A stretch of 64,000 nt of DNA from Sporomusa acidovorans (GTDB taxonomy: Bacteria > Bacillota > Negativicutes > Sporomusales > Sporomusaceae), in NCBI RefSeq assembly GCF_002257695.2, contig NZ_CP155571.1; one strand, given 5' to 3'. Shown one piece after another: positions 8,383 to 16,279 of the stretch. The translations under genes were made by a program, and so were the position numbers. Below the pieces are notes generated by a model. The model did not search any database. It worked only from the letters and a program-made list of their open reading frames with translations, and was not told the DNA's origin. How positions within the stretch are numbered: the first letter of the stretch is position 1; the number at the start of each line of letters is the position of its first letter.

Positions 8383-9357
8383 TTATTTTTTTATATATCG
8401 CTGCGCTACCTGTTCGGCTAGTGTATAGGGATCGCTCTCTCTGGTAATTAGTTTATCCACCATGGCTGCCATTTCGCCGCCGGCGTGGAGTTCTTGTAAA
8501 ATAGGCTGCAGGATGCTGCCCCATAAGGCTTCGTTGAGTTCAGCGGCCGTCTTGCGGCGCAAGCGGTTGGCTAACAAATTGCTTTGGACTAAGTACTGAT
8601 AGTGTTCGTCGATTTTATTACGCAAAAGAGCCACACTCCCGGCAAATGCATGCGGCTCCAAAACGCTCTCGACTTTTAACACCGGAATCTGCCAGTGAGC
8701 GCCGGCCCGGGTATCGTCTTTGTGTGATTGGGAGGCAATATTTAATACTTCCTGATACAATTTGCCCGCGCCGTCACGGTCAGCTTTATTGATCACAAAA
8801 ATATCGGCAATTTCCATTAAACCGGCCTTAATCGCCTGGACATCATCCCCCATCCCGGGAACAAGCACCACCACAACGGTATGGGCATGGTTGATAATAT
8901 CGACCTCCTGCTGGCCGACGCCACAGGTTTCGACAATGACCTTTTCCTTGCCGGACGCTTCCACAACATGAATGGCTTCGCCAACAGCCTTTGACAGTCC
9001 GCCCATGGAGCCTCTGGTAGCCAGGCTGCGGACAAACACACCGCTGTCTTCGGCATGGCGCAGCATCCGGATCCGGTCGCCTAATATAGCCCCGCCGGTA
9101 AAAGGACTTGTCGGGTCAACCGCCAGCACACCTACCGTTTTTGCGATTTGGCGGTAGGCGGCAATCAATTCATCAATCAGCGTGCTCTTGCCGGCGCCGG
9201 GAGCACCGGTAATGCCCACAATATGGGAGTTACCGGTGGCGGCAAATAGTTCCTTGATCGCCATATGGGTATCCGGGATTTCATCTTCCAAATTTCTTAT
9301 TAACCGGGAGACAGCGCGAATATCGCCTGCCAAAACCCTTTTGCTTAATTGTTCCAT
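8383..9357 (-). CDS. meaB: MeaB-type GTPase chaperone of a B12 acyl-CoA mutase
   Basis: G3E-family P-loop GTPase that guards loading and repair of adenosylcobalamin on its partner mutase. Walker A G-A-P-G-A-G-K-S-T, the D-P-T-S-P-F-T-G-G-A-I-L-G-D-R switch region, E-T-C-G-V-G-Q-Q-E-V-D and N-K-A-D are all present. The length of about 325 residues is normal. I prefer the ATG at 9357, with GAGG ten bases upstream, over the GTG at 9366 that overlaps the stop of the small mutase subunit. It directly follows both mutase subunits. Confidence 0.93.
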   Translation of the reverse strand: MEQLSKRVLAGDIRAVSRLIRNLEDEIPDTHMAIKELFAATGNSHIVGITGAPGAGKSTLIDELIAAYRQIAKTVGVLAVDPTSPFTGGAILGDRIRMLRHAEDSGVFVRSLATRGSMGGLSKAVGEAIHVVEASGKEKVIVETCGVGQQEVDIINHAHTVVVVLVPGMGDDVQAIKAGLMEIADIFVINKADRDGAGKLYQEVLNIASQSHKDDTRAGAHWQIPVLKVESVLEPHAFAGSVALLRNKIDEHYQYLVQSNLLANRLRRKTAAELNEALWGSILQPILQELHAGGEMAAMVDKLITRESDPYTLAEQVAQRYIKK

Positions 9358-9362
9358 AATAA

Positions 9363-9767
9363 TCACGCCTCAGGCTTTACGTTGGTGTTAATCCAATCGA
9401 CAATGGCATCCATTTTCACGCCAGGTGTGAAGATTGCCTTAAACCCGGCTTCATACAGGGCCGGCATATCCTGTTCCGGGATAATGCCCCCGCCGATAAC
9501 GGTAATATCGCCTGCGCCTTTTTCTTTAAGCAGTTTTGTTACTTCCGGGAACAGGTATTTGTGCGCTCCCGACAAGCAGCTTAAGCCGACTAAGTCAACG
9601 TCTTCCTGAATGGCAATTGACGCGATTTGCTCAGATGTTTGATGACAGCCTGTATAAATAACCTCAAACCCGGCATCACGAAAGCATCTGGCTAAGACTT
9701 TTGCTCCCCGGTCATGTCCGTCAAGGCCAGGTTTTGCTAATAAAATACGGATTTTTCTATTTGACAT
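9363..9767 (-). CDS. B12-binding small subunit of acyl-CoA mutase
   Basis: A 134-residue stand-alone cobalamin-binding domain. The base-off B12 signature is clear: L-D-G-H-D-R-G near residue 15 (DxHxxG, lower axial His), S-C-L-S-G around residue 64 and V-I-G-G-G-I-I near residue 91. It pairs with the separate 560-residue catalytic chain encoded upstream, as in split acyl-CoA mutases. GAGGAGG precedes the ATG. Confidence 0.93.
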   Translation of the reverse strand: MSNRKIRILLAKPGLDGHDRGAKVLARCFRDAGFEVIYTGCHQTSEQIASIAIQEDVDLVGLSCLSGAHKYLFPEVTKLLKEKGAGDITVIGGGIIPEQDMPALYEAGFKAIFTPGVKMDAIVDWINTNVKPEA

Positions 9768-9791
9768 CCTGTTTGCCTCCTCAAGGGTTTA

Positions 9792-11474
9792 TTAGAATAT
9801 ACCAGGGTCACGGTATTCGCCGTAAACCTCGCGATAGACGTCGCAGATTTCCTGTACAGTGGCATAACTTTTAACAGCTTCAATGCAGTACGGCATAACA
9901 TTTTCGCCTTTTTTGCAAGCAGCGGCAAGGTTTTTCAGACATTCTTTCACCTTGTTGTTATCCCGGGTCCTCTTAACCTCTGCCAATCGTTTCAGCTGTT
10001 CTGCTTCTACCGATTCGTCGATAGCAACCATTGGAATGTCGACTTTTTCATTTTCTTCGACATATTTGTTAACACCGACCATGGTTTTTTCCTGCGCGTC
10101 AATCTGTTGCTGGAACTTGTAGGCGGCATCGGAAATTTCCATCTGCGGATACCCTTTTTCAATAGCGGCGATCATACCGCCCATATCGTCAATTTTATGG
10201 ATATATTCCCAGGCTTTTTCTTCCATCTCATTGGTCAGCGATTCTACAAAATACGAACCGGCCAGGGGATCTATGGTATTGGCGACACCAGTTTCCTCAG
10301 CCAGAATCTGCTGTGTCCTTAAGGCAATCTGTACCGCATGCTCCGATGGCAGACATAATACCTCATCCAGTGAGTTGGTGTGGAGGGATTGGGTTCCTCC
10401 CAGCACAGCCGCCAACGCCTCGACCGCCGTTCTGATGACATTGTTATAGGGCTGCTGAGCCGTAAGCGAGCAACCTGCTGTTTGGGTATGGAAACGCATC
10501 CAGCAGGAACGCGGGTCTTTTGCTCCAAACCGTTCACGCATGACTTTGGCCCAAATCCGGCGGGCAGCCCGCATCTTGGCAATCTCTTCAAAAAAGTCAA
10601 TATGGGAATTAAAGAAGAAGGACAAGCGGGAGGCAAATTGATCAACCTGCAGACCTTTGCGGTTGATGGCATCTTCGACATACTCAATTCCGTCCCGCAA
10701 AGTAAACGCCAGTTCCTGGACGGCAGTCGAACCGGCTTCGCGGATATGGTAGCCGCTGATGCTGATGGTATTCCATTTTGGTACGTATTTTGTACCGAAC
10801 TCAATGGTGTCGCTAATCAGTTTGACCGAAGGCTCAGGCGGGCACATCAGCGTCTTTTGCGCAATGAACTCTTTTAAGATATCGTTCTGGATGGTGCCAC
10901 TGATTGTGGTAAGGGGTACACCCTGCAGCTCGGCTGCGGCGCAGTACATAGCCCACAACACAGTGGCGGGCGGATTGATCGTCATCGATGTGCTGATTTT
11001 GCCTAAAGGGATTCCCTTTATGAGGTCATTAAAATCGGCTAACGTATCAATCGCTACCCCGCATTTGCCGCATTCCCCCTTGGCCTTGGGAGAATCGGTA
11101 TCATAGCCCATCAAGGTAGGAAAATCGAAGGCGGTACTCAAACCGGTCTGGCCGGTTGATAGCAGATAATGCCACCGCTCATTGGTTTCGACAGCGGTAC
11201 CCATACCGGAAAACATGCGAAACGTCCAATATTTCCCCCGGTAACCGGTTGGCTGATTGCCCCGCAAAAAAGGAAATTGTCCCGGGTAGGCAATATCAGT
11301 TTCGAAATTCATATCCTTGATATCGTCCGGACCGTAAATTCTTTTTATATCTAAGTCAGAGACCGTTGTCCACTTTTCTTTTTGATCAGCGTGTTTGGCG
11401 ATAGACCGTTTCACTTCATCTTCCCATTTTTTTCGTAATGGCTCATTTTTATCTAATAAGTCTTTAGTAAACAA
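9792..11474 (-). CDS. B12-dependent acyl-CoA mutase large subunit, isobutyryl-CoA mutase-like
   Basis: A 560-residue catalytic TIM-barrel chain of the methylmalonyl-CoA mutase superfamily. It performs a radical 1,2-shift on an acyl-CoA. Two residues known to distinguish substrates can be located. Phe88 sits where methylmalonyl-CoA mutase has Tyr89, and Gln206 sits where it has the carboxylate-binding Arg207. The spacing of 118 residues between them equals that in the reference enzyme. Phe and Gln are the isobutyryl-CoA mutase state. Ala115 occupies the place of the Asp diagnostic of 2-hydroxyisobutyryl-CoA mutase, excluding that enzyme. Annotation pipelines would probably call it methylmalonyl-CoA mutase. 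Start is TTG at 11474 with GGGGGAG upstream. Confidence 0.92.
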   Translation of the reverse strand: MFTKDLLDKNEPLRKKWEDEVKRSIAKHADQKEKWTTVSDLDIKRIYGPDDIKDMNFETDIAYPGQFPFLRGNQPTGYRGKYWTFRMFSGMGTAVETNERWHYLLSTGQTGLSTAFDFPTLMGYDTDSPKAKGECGKCGVAIDTLADFNDLIKGIPLGKISTSMTINPPATVLWAMYCAAAELQGVPLTTISGTIQNDILKEFIAQKTLMCPPEPSVKLISDTIEFGTKYVPKWNTISISGYHIREAGSTAVQELAFTLRDGIEYVEDAINRKGLQVDQFASRLSFFFNSHIDFFEEIAKMRAARRIWAKVMRERFGAKDPRSCWMRFHTQTAGCSLTAQQPYNNVIRTAVEALAAVLGGTQSLHTNSLDEVLCLPSEHAVQIALRTQQILAEETGVANTIDPLAGSYFVESLTNEMEEKAWEYIHKIDDMGGMIAAIEKGYPQMEISDAAYKFQQQIDAQEKTMVGVNKYVEENEKVDIPMVAIDESVEAEQLKRLAEVKRTRDNNKVKECLKNLAAACKKGENVMPYCIEAVKSYATVQEICDVYREVYGEYRDPGIF

Positions 11475-11493
11475 GCTGGCTCCCCCTTATACC

Positions 11494-12024
11494 TTAGTAT
11501 TCTATACCGGCCCGTTCCCTGACACCGGCATAGTAATGGTGTTTGATTTCCGCTATTTCACTAACCGTATCGGCTATTTCCCTAATTTTAGCCGAAGCAT
11601 AGCGCCCGGTTAATAGTAAATCTACTGCGGGTGGTTTGTTATGAATTAACTCCAGGACGGCTTGTTCTGAAATCAAGTTGAAATCAACGGCAACATTAAT
11701 CTCATCAAGAATGACCATATCATAACGCTTGCCCAGAATAATTTCTTGGGCCTTGGCAAACCCCTGCCTGGCAAGAGCAATATCTTCTTTTGCCGGACTG
11801 TCACGCATAACAAAACTATCGAGGCCAGACTGAATCACAGTAATCGCCGGCAGATACTTTTCCGCCGCTAAGACTTCGCCGTATTTTCTTCCTTTCATAA
11901 ACTGAATAATACATACCGAATATCCTTGGCCGACAGCGCGCAAGGCCTGACCGAAGGCAGCCGTTGTTTTTCCTTTGCCGTCACCGGTAATGACCATTAC
12001 CAGGCCGCGCTTCGCAGCGGTCAT
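11494..12024 (-). CDS. cobO: Cob(I)yrinic acid a,c-diamide adenosyltransferase
   Basis: Transfers adenosyl from ATP to cob(I)alamin, making the adenosylcobalamin used by the mutase downstream. The P-loop G-D-G-K-G-K-T-T-A-A-F-G and the V-I-L-D-E-I-N motif define the CobO/BtuR family, and 176 residues is the normal size. First gene of the mutase operon, 19 bases before the large subunit. No strong ribosome site precedes the ATG; a GGGGGTGAAG lies about 25 bases upstream. Confidence 0.93.
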   Translation of the reverse strand: MTAAKRGLVMVITGDGKGKTTAAFGQALRAVGQGYSVCIIQFMKGRKYGEVLAAEKYLPAITVIQSGLDSFVMRDSPAKEDIALARQGFAKAQEIILGKRYDMVILDEINVAVDFNLISEQAVLELIHNKPPAVDLLLTGRYASAKIREIADTVSEIAEIKHHYYAGVRERAGIEY

Positions 12025-12197
12025 CTTTTCTGATTGCAGAAAACTTCACCCCCATTTCTTATTTTCCAAAACACAGTGCTTATTGTCTAGCATATACAAC
12101 AAATTAACTATTTTTGCAAACTTTTTGACAAAATAAGTAATTCTCTTTTTTATGCCTATATCCTCCTTTATTCCTAAGCTGCCGGCCCTGTTTAACG

Positions 12198-12228
12198 TTA
12201 AAAAGGACCTGGCATTTGCCAAGTCCTT
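12198..12228 (-). terminator. Terminator of metA
   Basis: Stem AAGGAC-T-TGGCA pairs with TGCCA-G-GTCCTT and is followed on the minus strand by TTTTTAAC, six bases after the metA stop. The rest of 12025-12234 is AT-rich intergenic sequence that should hold the cobO promoter; I could not assign it confidently. Confidence 0.85.
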
Positions 12229-12234
12229 ATAGCG

Positions 12235-13191
12235 TTAAATACCATCGCCATCAATTCCGCGTAAATTTTCGGAAGCTGTCAATTTCTCCAAGTCAAAAGG
12301 CGTTCCCTGGTAAACATAATAATTAAGCCAATTAGAAAACAATAAATTAGCCGCACTCCGCCAGCGCACTACCGGCTGCTGCTGCGGGTCATCGTTCGGG
12401 TAATAATTAGCCGGTATATTTATGGGTAGTCCCTGGGCCACATCGCGATCATACTCGGTCTTTAACGTCAGGGGATCATACTCGGAATGCCCGGTGATAA
12501 ACAAGTGCCGGTATTTTTTGTCAATCACGGCATAAACGCCGGCTTCTGGCGATTCGGAAAGAATAGATAATTGCGGTACCTTTTCAATATCCTCCCGCCG
12601 AACCTCGGTATGCCGGGAATGAGGAACATAAAAAATATCATCAAAACCGCGAAACAGCATTTTTTCTTTCATATTGACCGTATGGGGAAATACGCCAAAC
12701 ATCTTTTTCGGTAAATCGTATTTGGGAATGCCGTAGTGATAATACAAAGCCGCCTGTGCTCCCCAGCAGATATGCAATGTAGAGTATACATTCTTCCTGC
12801 TCCAAGCCATAATATCGCATAACTCGCTCCAATACTCAACCTCTTCAAACGGCATTTGCTCTATAGGCGCCCCGGTAATAATCATTCCGTCATATTTACG
12901 GTTTTTTACTTCCTCAAAGGTCTCATAAAATTTAACCAGATGTTCATGCGGGGTATGTTTCGGCTCATGGGTAGCCGTATACATAAAATCAACCTCAACC
13001 TGCAGCGGGGAATTTCCCAGCAACCGGAGCAATTGTGTCTCGGTAGCTATTTTTGTAGGCATTAGATTTAACAGCATGATGCGAAGCGGACGTATGTCTT
13101 GTGAGTAGGCGCGTTTCTCATCCATTGTAAAAATATTCTCTTTTTCAAGGATATTAACTGCCGGCAGATTATTAGGGATTTTTATTGGCAT
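12235..13191 (-). CDS. metA: Homoserine O-acyltransferase (MetA/MetAS family)
   Basis: Acylates homoserine in methionine synthesis. The 318-residue sequence matches the family from P-I-K-I-P-N-N-L-P-A at the N terminus onward. The catalytic Cys lies in H-I-C-W-G-A-Q-A, and the His-Glu pair in T-G-H-S-E-Y-D. Whether the donor is acetyl-CoA or succinyl-CoA cannot be told from names alone; most Firmicute members use acetyl-CoA. AAGGAG precedes the ATG. I see no SAM riboswitch in the short leader, which is largely occupied by a palindromic repeat. Confidence 0.93.
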   Translation of the reverse strand: MPIKIPNNLPAVNILEKENIFTMDEKRAYSQDIRPLRIMLLNLMPTKIATETQLLRLLGNSPLQVEVDFMYTATHEPKHTPHEHLVKFYETFEEVKNRKYDGMIITGAPIEQMPFEEVEYWSELCDIMAWSRKNVYSTLHICWGAQAALYYHYGIPKYDLPKKMFGVFPHTVNMKEKMLFRGFDDIFYVPHSRHTEVRREDIEKVPQLSILSESPEAGVYAVIDKKYRHLFITGHSEYDPLTLKTEYDRDVAQGLPINIPANYYPNDDPQQQPVVRWRSAANLLFSNWLNYYVYQGTPFDLEKLTASENLRGIDGDGI

Positions 13192-13252
13192 AGCTTCCGC
13201 TCCTTTGCATAATTCTTACTATGTATTAGATTTTAGCATAAAATTAATACAA

Positions 13253-13340
13253 TATATAGTATCCACTAAAGATTTACAGCAGGTGTTCTATCTTCCGCAT
13301 TTAAGGCGCAGGCGGCTGGTGTAATTGACAACCCTGCACC
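13253..13340. repeat. Palindromic intergenic repeat, rearranged copy
   Basis: Begins with a second-type end (TATATAGTATCCACTAAAG, then ATTTACAGCAGGTGTT). It continues with the first-type right end in inverted orientation (TTCCGCATTTAAGGCGCAGG, then CGGCTGGTG), and finishes near CCCTGCACC. It fills most of the gap between metA and the GNAT gene and reaches the GNAT stop codon. Confidence 0.7.
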
Positions 13341-13792
13341 TATTTTTTCTGTAAGGCAATTAGGTTTGTTTTGTGCCAGTGCATTTTATGATAAAAACTA
13401 AGTCCCTTGCTATTGTTGAGGTCTGCCAGTAAATCAAGCCGTTTGGCGCCCTGGCCCACTGCCCATTCCTCCAACACGCTCAGCATCTTTCCGCCGATGC
13501 CCAGCCGTTGATATTCCCGGGCAATCACAACATCTTCCACAAGAGCCTTCCAGCCGCCTTCGGCAGTTGATAGCAATAATTGAGCTGAACACATGCCTAT
13601 TACGTTTTGTTGATATTCCGCCACAAACAGGCAACGCCCGGACGAGTATTCGAAAAACATTTCCAGTGCCCGCCGTTGCTTGGCAACATCCACTTGAAAA
13701 TCCGCTTCCAGCGAAAAAATAATAGAAATGAGCGCCACCATAGAATCAATATCGCTCGTTTGCGCTTTTCGTATAACAACATCTGATAGCAT
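13340..13792 (-). CDS. GNAT-family N-acetyltransferase
   Basis: A 150-residue single-domain acetyltransferase. The acetyl-CoA loop Q-R-L-G-I-G-G-K-M-L is at about residues 95-104, preceded by V-E-D-V-V-I, as expected for the beta-4/alpha-3 junction. The C-terminal S-K-G-L-S-F-Y-H-K-M-H-W is also typical. AAAGGAGTC precedes the ATG. The substrate is unknown; such single genes often acetylate small amines or protein N termini. Confidence 0.88.
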   Translation of the reverse strand: MLSDVVIRKAQTSDIDSMVALISIIFSLEADFQVDVAKQRRALEMFFEYSSGRCLFVAEYQQNVIGMCSAQLLLSTAEGGWKALVEDVVIAREYQRLGIGGKMLSVLEEWAVGQGAKRLDLLADLNNSKGLSFYHKMHWHKTNLIALQKK

Positions 13793-13857
13793 TTTGGGAC
13801 TCCTTTACTGGTTAATTATGATTCATTCGAATTGAATCCCCATAGTTTGTCTACGCA

Positions 13858-13884
13858 AAAGCCCGCGAAAATTCGCGGGCTTAA
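13858..13884 (-). terminator. Hairpin terminator between the DUF948-like gene and GNAT
   Basis: GCCCGCGAA pairs with TTCGCGGGC around a two-base loop. On the minus strand the stem is followed by TTTTGCG, so it ends the two-gene unit at 14668-13927. Confidence 0.8.
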
Positions 13885-13926
13885 AATAGTAATCCGGGAG
13901 AATCCTGTTGTGCTTGGCCACCGCCA

Positions 13927-14295
13927 TTAAGCCGATTTCGAAAATATTGACTTAACCACATCGCCGGCAATCCTGGCATAAAGCGCAAACGTCTCAAAAT
14001 TTTCCCGCAAATCATCGACCGCATCAGCAAAATCACCCGGCAGGGCGCGGACAGCCTTATTCGTTTGATCAGTTGTCTCTTTTAAGCTAATAGTAAGCTC
14101 ATTCAGATTGTTAAGAGTTTCTTTAAACAAAGAAACCGTTTCACCAATATCCCCCTGGTGTGACTGCAACATTTCGCGAATGCTTCCCAGAATAAAAAGT
14201 ATCCGCCGCAAAACCATACTTAAATACACGCCACAAACCACTAGAACTGCAAACAAGATAAACAGCCCCAAGTCGTACAACGAGATATACACCAC
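13927..14295 (-). CDS. DUF948-like membrane protein
   Basis: A 122-residue protein. One hydrophobic segment near the N terminus (L-F-I-L-F-A-V-L-V-V-C-G-V-Y-L, about residues 11-25) anchors a long heptad-rich helical region. That region has repeated Leu, Thr and Asn positions (K-E-T-L-N-N-L-N-E-L-T), as in DUF948/YtxG proteins of the Bacillus general stress group. Start is GTG at 14295. It follows a YtxH-type gene, the usual partner. Function is unknown; the coiled region suggests membrane-associated assembly. Confidence 0.75.
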   Translation of the reverse strand: MVYISLYDLGLFILFAVLVVCGVYLSMVLRRILFILGSIREMLQSHQGDIGETVSLFKETLNNLNELTISLKETTDQTNKAVRALPGDFADAVDDLRENFETFALYARIAGDVVKSIFSKSA

Positions 14296-14321
14296 TATCC
14301 CTTCTTTCGCACAATTATACA

Positions 14322-14346
14322 GATAGCCGGGTAAACTTTACCCGGC
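14322..14346. other. Intergenic hairpin within the YtxH-DUF948 unit
   Basis: AGCCGGGTAAA pairs with TTTACCCGGC across almost no loop. There is no T-tract on either side, so it may be an RNA-processing or stability hairpin between the two genes rather than a terminator. Confidence 0.5.
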
Positions 14347-14368
14347 CCCGTCTATTTCTTCAAAAGTG

Positions 14369-14668
14369 CTACTGTTGGTCTCCCGCGTCAACAGTGGGCT
14401 TGGTTTTTTCGGCAATTTCCTTCTTGGCCTCAGCAACCCTTTCCCTTGTCTTGTCAACAATTTCTTTGGCCTTCCCAGGCAATTCTTTGGCAGCCTGCAC
14501 AAGTTCGCTCCGCGTTTCTTTCCCAGGCTTAGGTGCCAATAATACGCCGGCGGCTGCACCGACAGTTGCACCAACTGCGGCACCAATCGCTGCATGTTTC
14601 AAAGCTTTTTTCTGAGCTTTCTGCCTACGTTCCTTTTTCCCTTTTTCAATCAAATCCATAATCGACAT
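14369..14668 (-). CDS. YtxH-domain protein
   Basis: A protein of 99 residues from the ATG at 14668, chosen because GGAGG precedes it by eight bases; a GTG nine bases further up is too close to that site. The Gly/Ala-rich hydrophobic stretch I-G-A-A-V-G-A-T-V-G-A-A-A-G followed by L-L-A-P-K-P-G-K-E-T-R is the YtxH signature. The rest is a charged Lys/Glu helix. Stress-linked, membrane-associated, function not established. Confidence 0.8.
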   Translation of the reverse strand: MSIMDLIEKGKKERRQKAQKKALKHAAIGAAVGATVGAAAGVLLAPKPGKETRSELVQAAKELPGKAKEIVDKTRERVAEAKKEIAEKTKPTVDAGDQQ

Positions 14669-14768
14669 GCCTACCACCTCCGGTTGTGTTTAAAATATTT
14701 TCCTATATTTACTAATCTTCGACAAAAAATAAAAAAATCCTTGCAATAACTGAAAAGATAAGAATAAG

Positions 14769-14809
14769 AATAAAAAAATAAACCGTTAACTTTTAGGCAG
14801 ATAACGGTT
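14769..14809 (-). terminator. Terminator of the ger operon
   Basis: AACCGTTA pairs with TAACGGTT and is followed on the minus strand by TATTTTTTTATT. It lies 13 bases after the stop of the small membrane protein gene, so that gene belongs to the ger transcript. Confidence 0.8.
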
Positions 14810-14821
14810 TTTAGCCAATGA

Positions 14822-14986
14822 TTACTGGGCAAAAAATAGTTTGTATAAGGACAGAGCCATACCGGCAAGCGCTAATACAACCACACCGACAGCTCCTGTC
14901 CGATAATTATTTGACTTTAGCCAGCGGCTGTAGGTATAAGCATGAATGGCTGCCAGACAGGTACCTACGGCCAATAAATAATCCAA
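14822..14986 (-). CDS. Small two-helix membrane protein, candidate germinant-receptor D subunit
   Basis: A 54-residue protein started by TTG at 14986, with GGAGG nine bases upstream. It begins M-D-Y-L-L-A-V-G-T-C-L-A-A-I-H-A-Y and ends L-Y-K-L-F-F-A-Q. Two hydrophobic segments (about residues 3-17 and 33-50) flank a short polar loop. It is 40 bases after gerC and before the operon terminator. Some Bacillus germinant receptors have a small two-helix D protein encoded beside gerA-B-C, for example GerKD, and this one matches in size, topology and place. No residue-level homology was checked. An alternative frame over the same DNA lacks a ribosome site. Confidence 0.6.
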   Translation of the reverse strand: MDYLLAVGTCLAAIHAYTYSRWLKSNNYRTGAVGVVVLALAGMALSLYKLFFAQ

Positions 14987-15025
14987 TCAACCATCCCTCC
15001 GTTTTGTTAACATGACAATATTTCA

Positions 15026-16279
15026 TTATTGTTTGGGCGTTGTCCGCCACATTAAACCGGTTCGCCGGATTTTGCACTTAACCTCAACCGTAATGTCGGC
15101 TTGCGGAAATTTTTCCGGCCAGGCATAGCCCTCCCAATCTTCGATCTTTTGAAATTTATTGCGAAAATGATAACCGATTCCGACAATATCTGTCCCCTTT
15201 TCCTGGCAAAGTGCCACCAGGTGAGTGATTTCCTCCCTCGTAATCCGGGAAACAGCTTCCTCCAACAGTTCTCTGTACTCTGCTTTTTCGTAATTAATGC
15301 CACTCGGTATACTCGTTACCTCGCCTTCCAGATACACTGTAATGTGAACGACCGGTTTTCCGTCAACAATGCTTGTCATAATATCCGGTTTTTCCCCCTG
15401 CCGCAAATTGACATTGATCCCATGTTTGGGTGCTAAAGGATCCTCCAGAGTTTCATAACCCCGTCTGTACTTTCCGGTTAATAAAGCCAGTGACCGTGTC
15501 TCAGCATTTGTCAGCATACCGACCATTTTTTCATCTTTAAATATGGCGGTTCCGACGAATTCAACCGGATTAGCGCCACTGCTAGATCGCGGTATATCAC
15601 CGACATAATACTCTTCTGTCTTTTGGCCGGAAATTCGTGGCCTTGCGGCTAAATCCTCCATAGTTTGTGGATTAACGGCCACCATTGCAGTGTACGAAGT
15701 TCCATCGGCATCTTTTAACCTCAGATAAAATTCATGCAGAGTTGTCTTTAAATAATAGCTTGTCTCCGAGGCAGTTTCCATCATTGATTCAAAATAACGT
15801 GACGCTGAGCCCGGAATACCGGGCTTGTTTTTCTTTAAAAAATTCTTGGCCGTTCCCTTAGCCACAACAACATAATTAGTGCCACGATACTCTCTAAACC
15901 TTATCAACGGACCAATAACATCGCCTATTCCTTGTTTTGCCAGTTCTTCTCCCATAACCAAAATTTTAACATGAGTTAGAGTAGGGAAAAAATAAGATAC
16001 TGAGTTAAGAAGGTTGCGTGTTTCAGCCAGTGACGGAGCAGTAAAAGTTACTTCTGTGGTAATCTTTTGCTGTTCGCCGCCACCGCTGCCGCCTCCCCCC
16101 TCACTGGCAGCTACCGGCAGAGCCGCGACATAAGTAACGTCAATCATACCTTTCTGATCAGACTTGTCCACCCCAACAGCAATAATATATGCTTGATCAT
16201 CCGGTTCTCTTGCAGCATCACAGCCGCAGCATGCCATACAAACTCCCAGTAAAAAAGCGGCAATTAAACGGTGTTGCAT
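15026..16279 (-). CDS. gerC: Ger(x)C germinant-receptor lipoprotein
   Basis: C subunit of a spore germinant receptor, 417 residues, anchored to the spore inner membrane by lipid. The N terminus M-Q-H-R-L-I-A-A-F-L-L-G-V-C is a lipoprotein signal with several cysteines near the cleavage site (A-C-C-G-C-D). The middle part has the family's L-T-H-V-K-I-L-V-M-G-E-E-L-A-K-Q-G-I segment. The ATG at 16279 has GAGGTG upstream and overlaps the gerB stop by 16 bases, indicating coupling. Confidence 0.92.
   Translation of the reverse strand: MQHRLIAAFLLGVCMACCGCDAAREPDDQAYIIAVGVDKSDQKGMIDVTYVAALPVAASEGGGGSGGGEQQKITTEVTFTAPSLAETRNLLNSVSYFFPTLTHVKILVMGEELAKQGIGDVIGPLIRFREYRGTNYVVVAKGTAKNFLKKNKPGIPGSASRYFESMMETASETSYYLKTTLHEFYLRLKDADGTSYTAMVAVNPQTMEDLAARPRISGQKTEEYYVGDIPRSSSGANPVEFVGTAIFKDEKMVGMLTNAETRSLALLTGKYRRGYETLEDPLAPKHGINVNLRQGEKPDIMTSIVDGKPVVHITVYLEGEVTSIPSGINYEKAEYRELLEEAVSRITREEITHLVALCQEKGTDIVGIGYHFRNKFQKIEDWEGYAWPEKFPQADITVEVKCKIRRTGLMWRTTPKQ

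Noticed and set aside
9792..11474. Calling the mutase a methylmalonyl-CoA or 2-hydroxyisobutyryl-CoA mutase
   Set aside because: Gln206 lacks the positive charge needed for the methylmalonyl carboxylate, and Ala115 is not the Asp of the hydroxyisobutyryl enzyme.
12025..12234. Cobalamin riboswitch before cobO
   Set aside because: No B12-box-like segment or large structured leader could be found.
14671..14868. Minus-strand frame of 65 codons rich in Tyr and Phe
   Set aside because: It runs through the ger terminator and overlaps the better-supported 54-residue frame.
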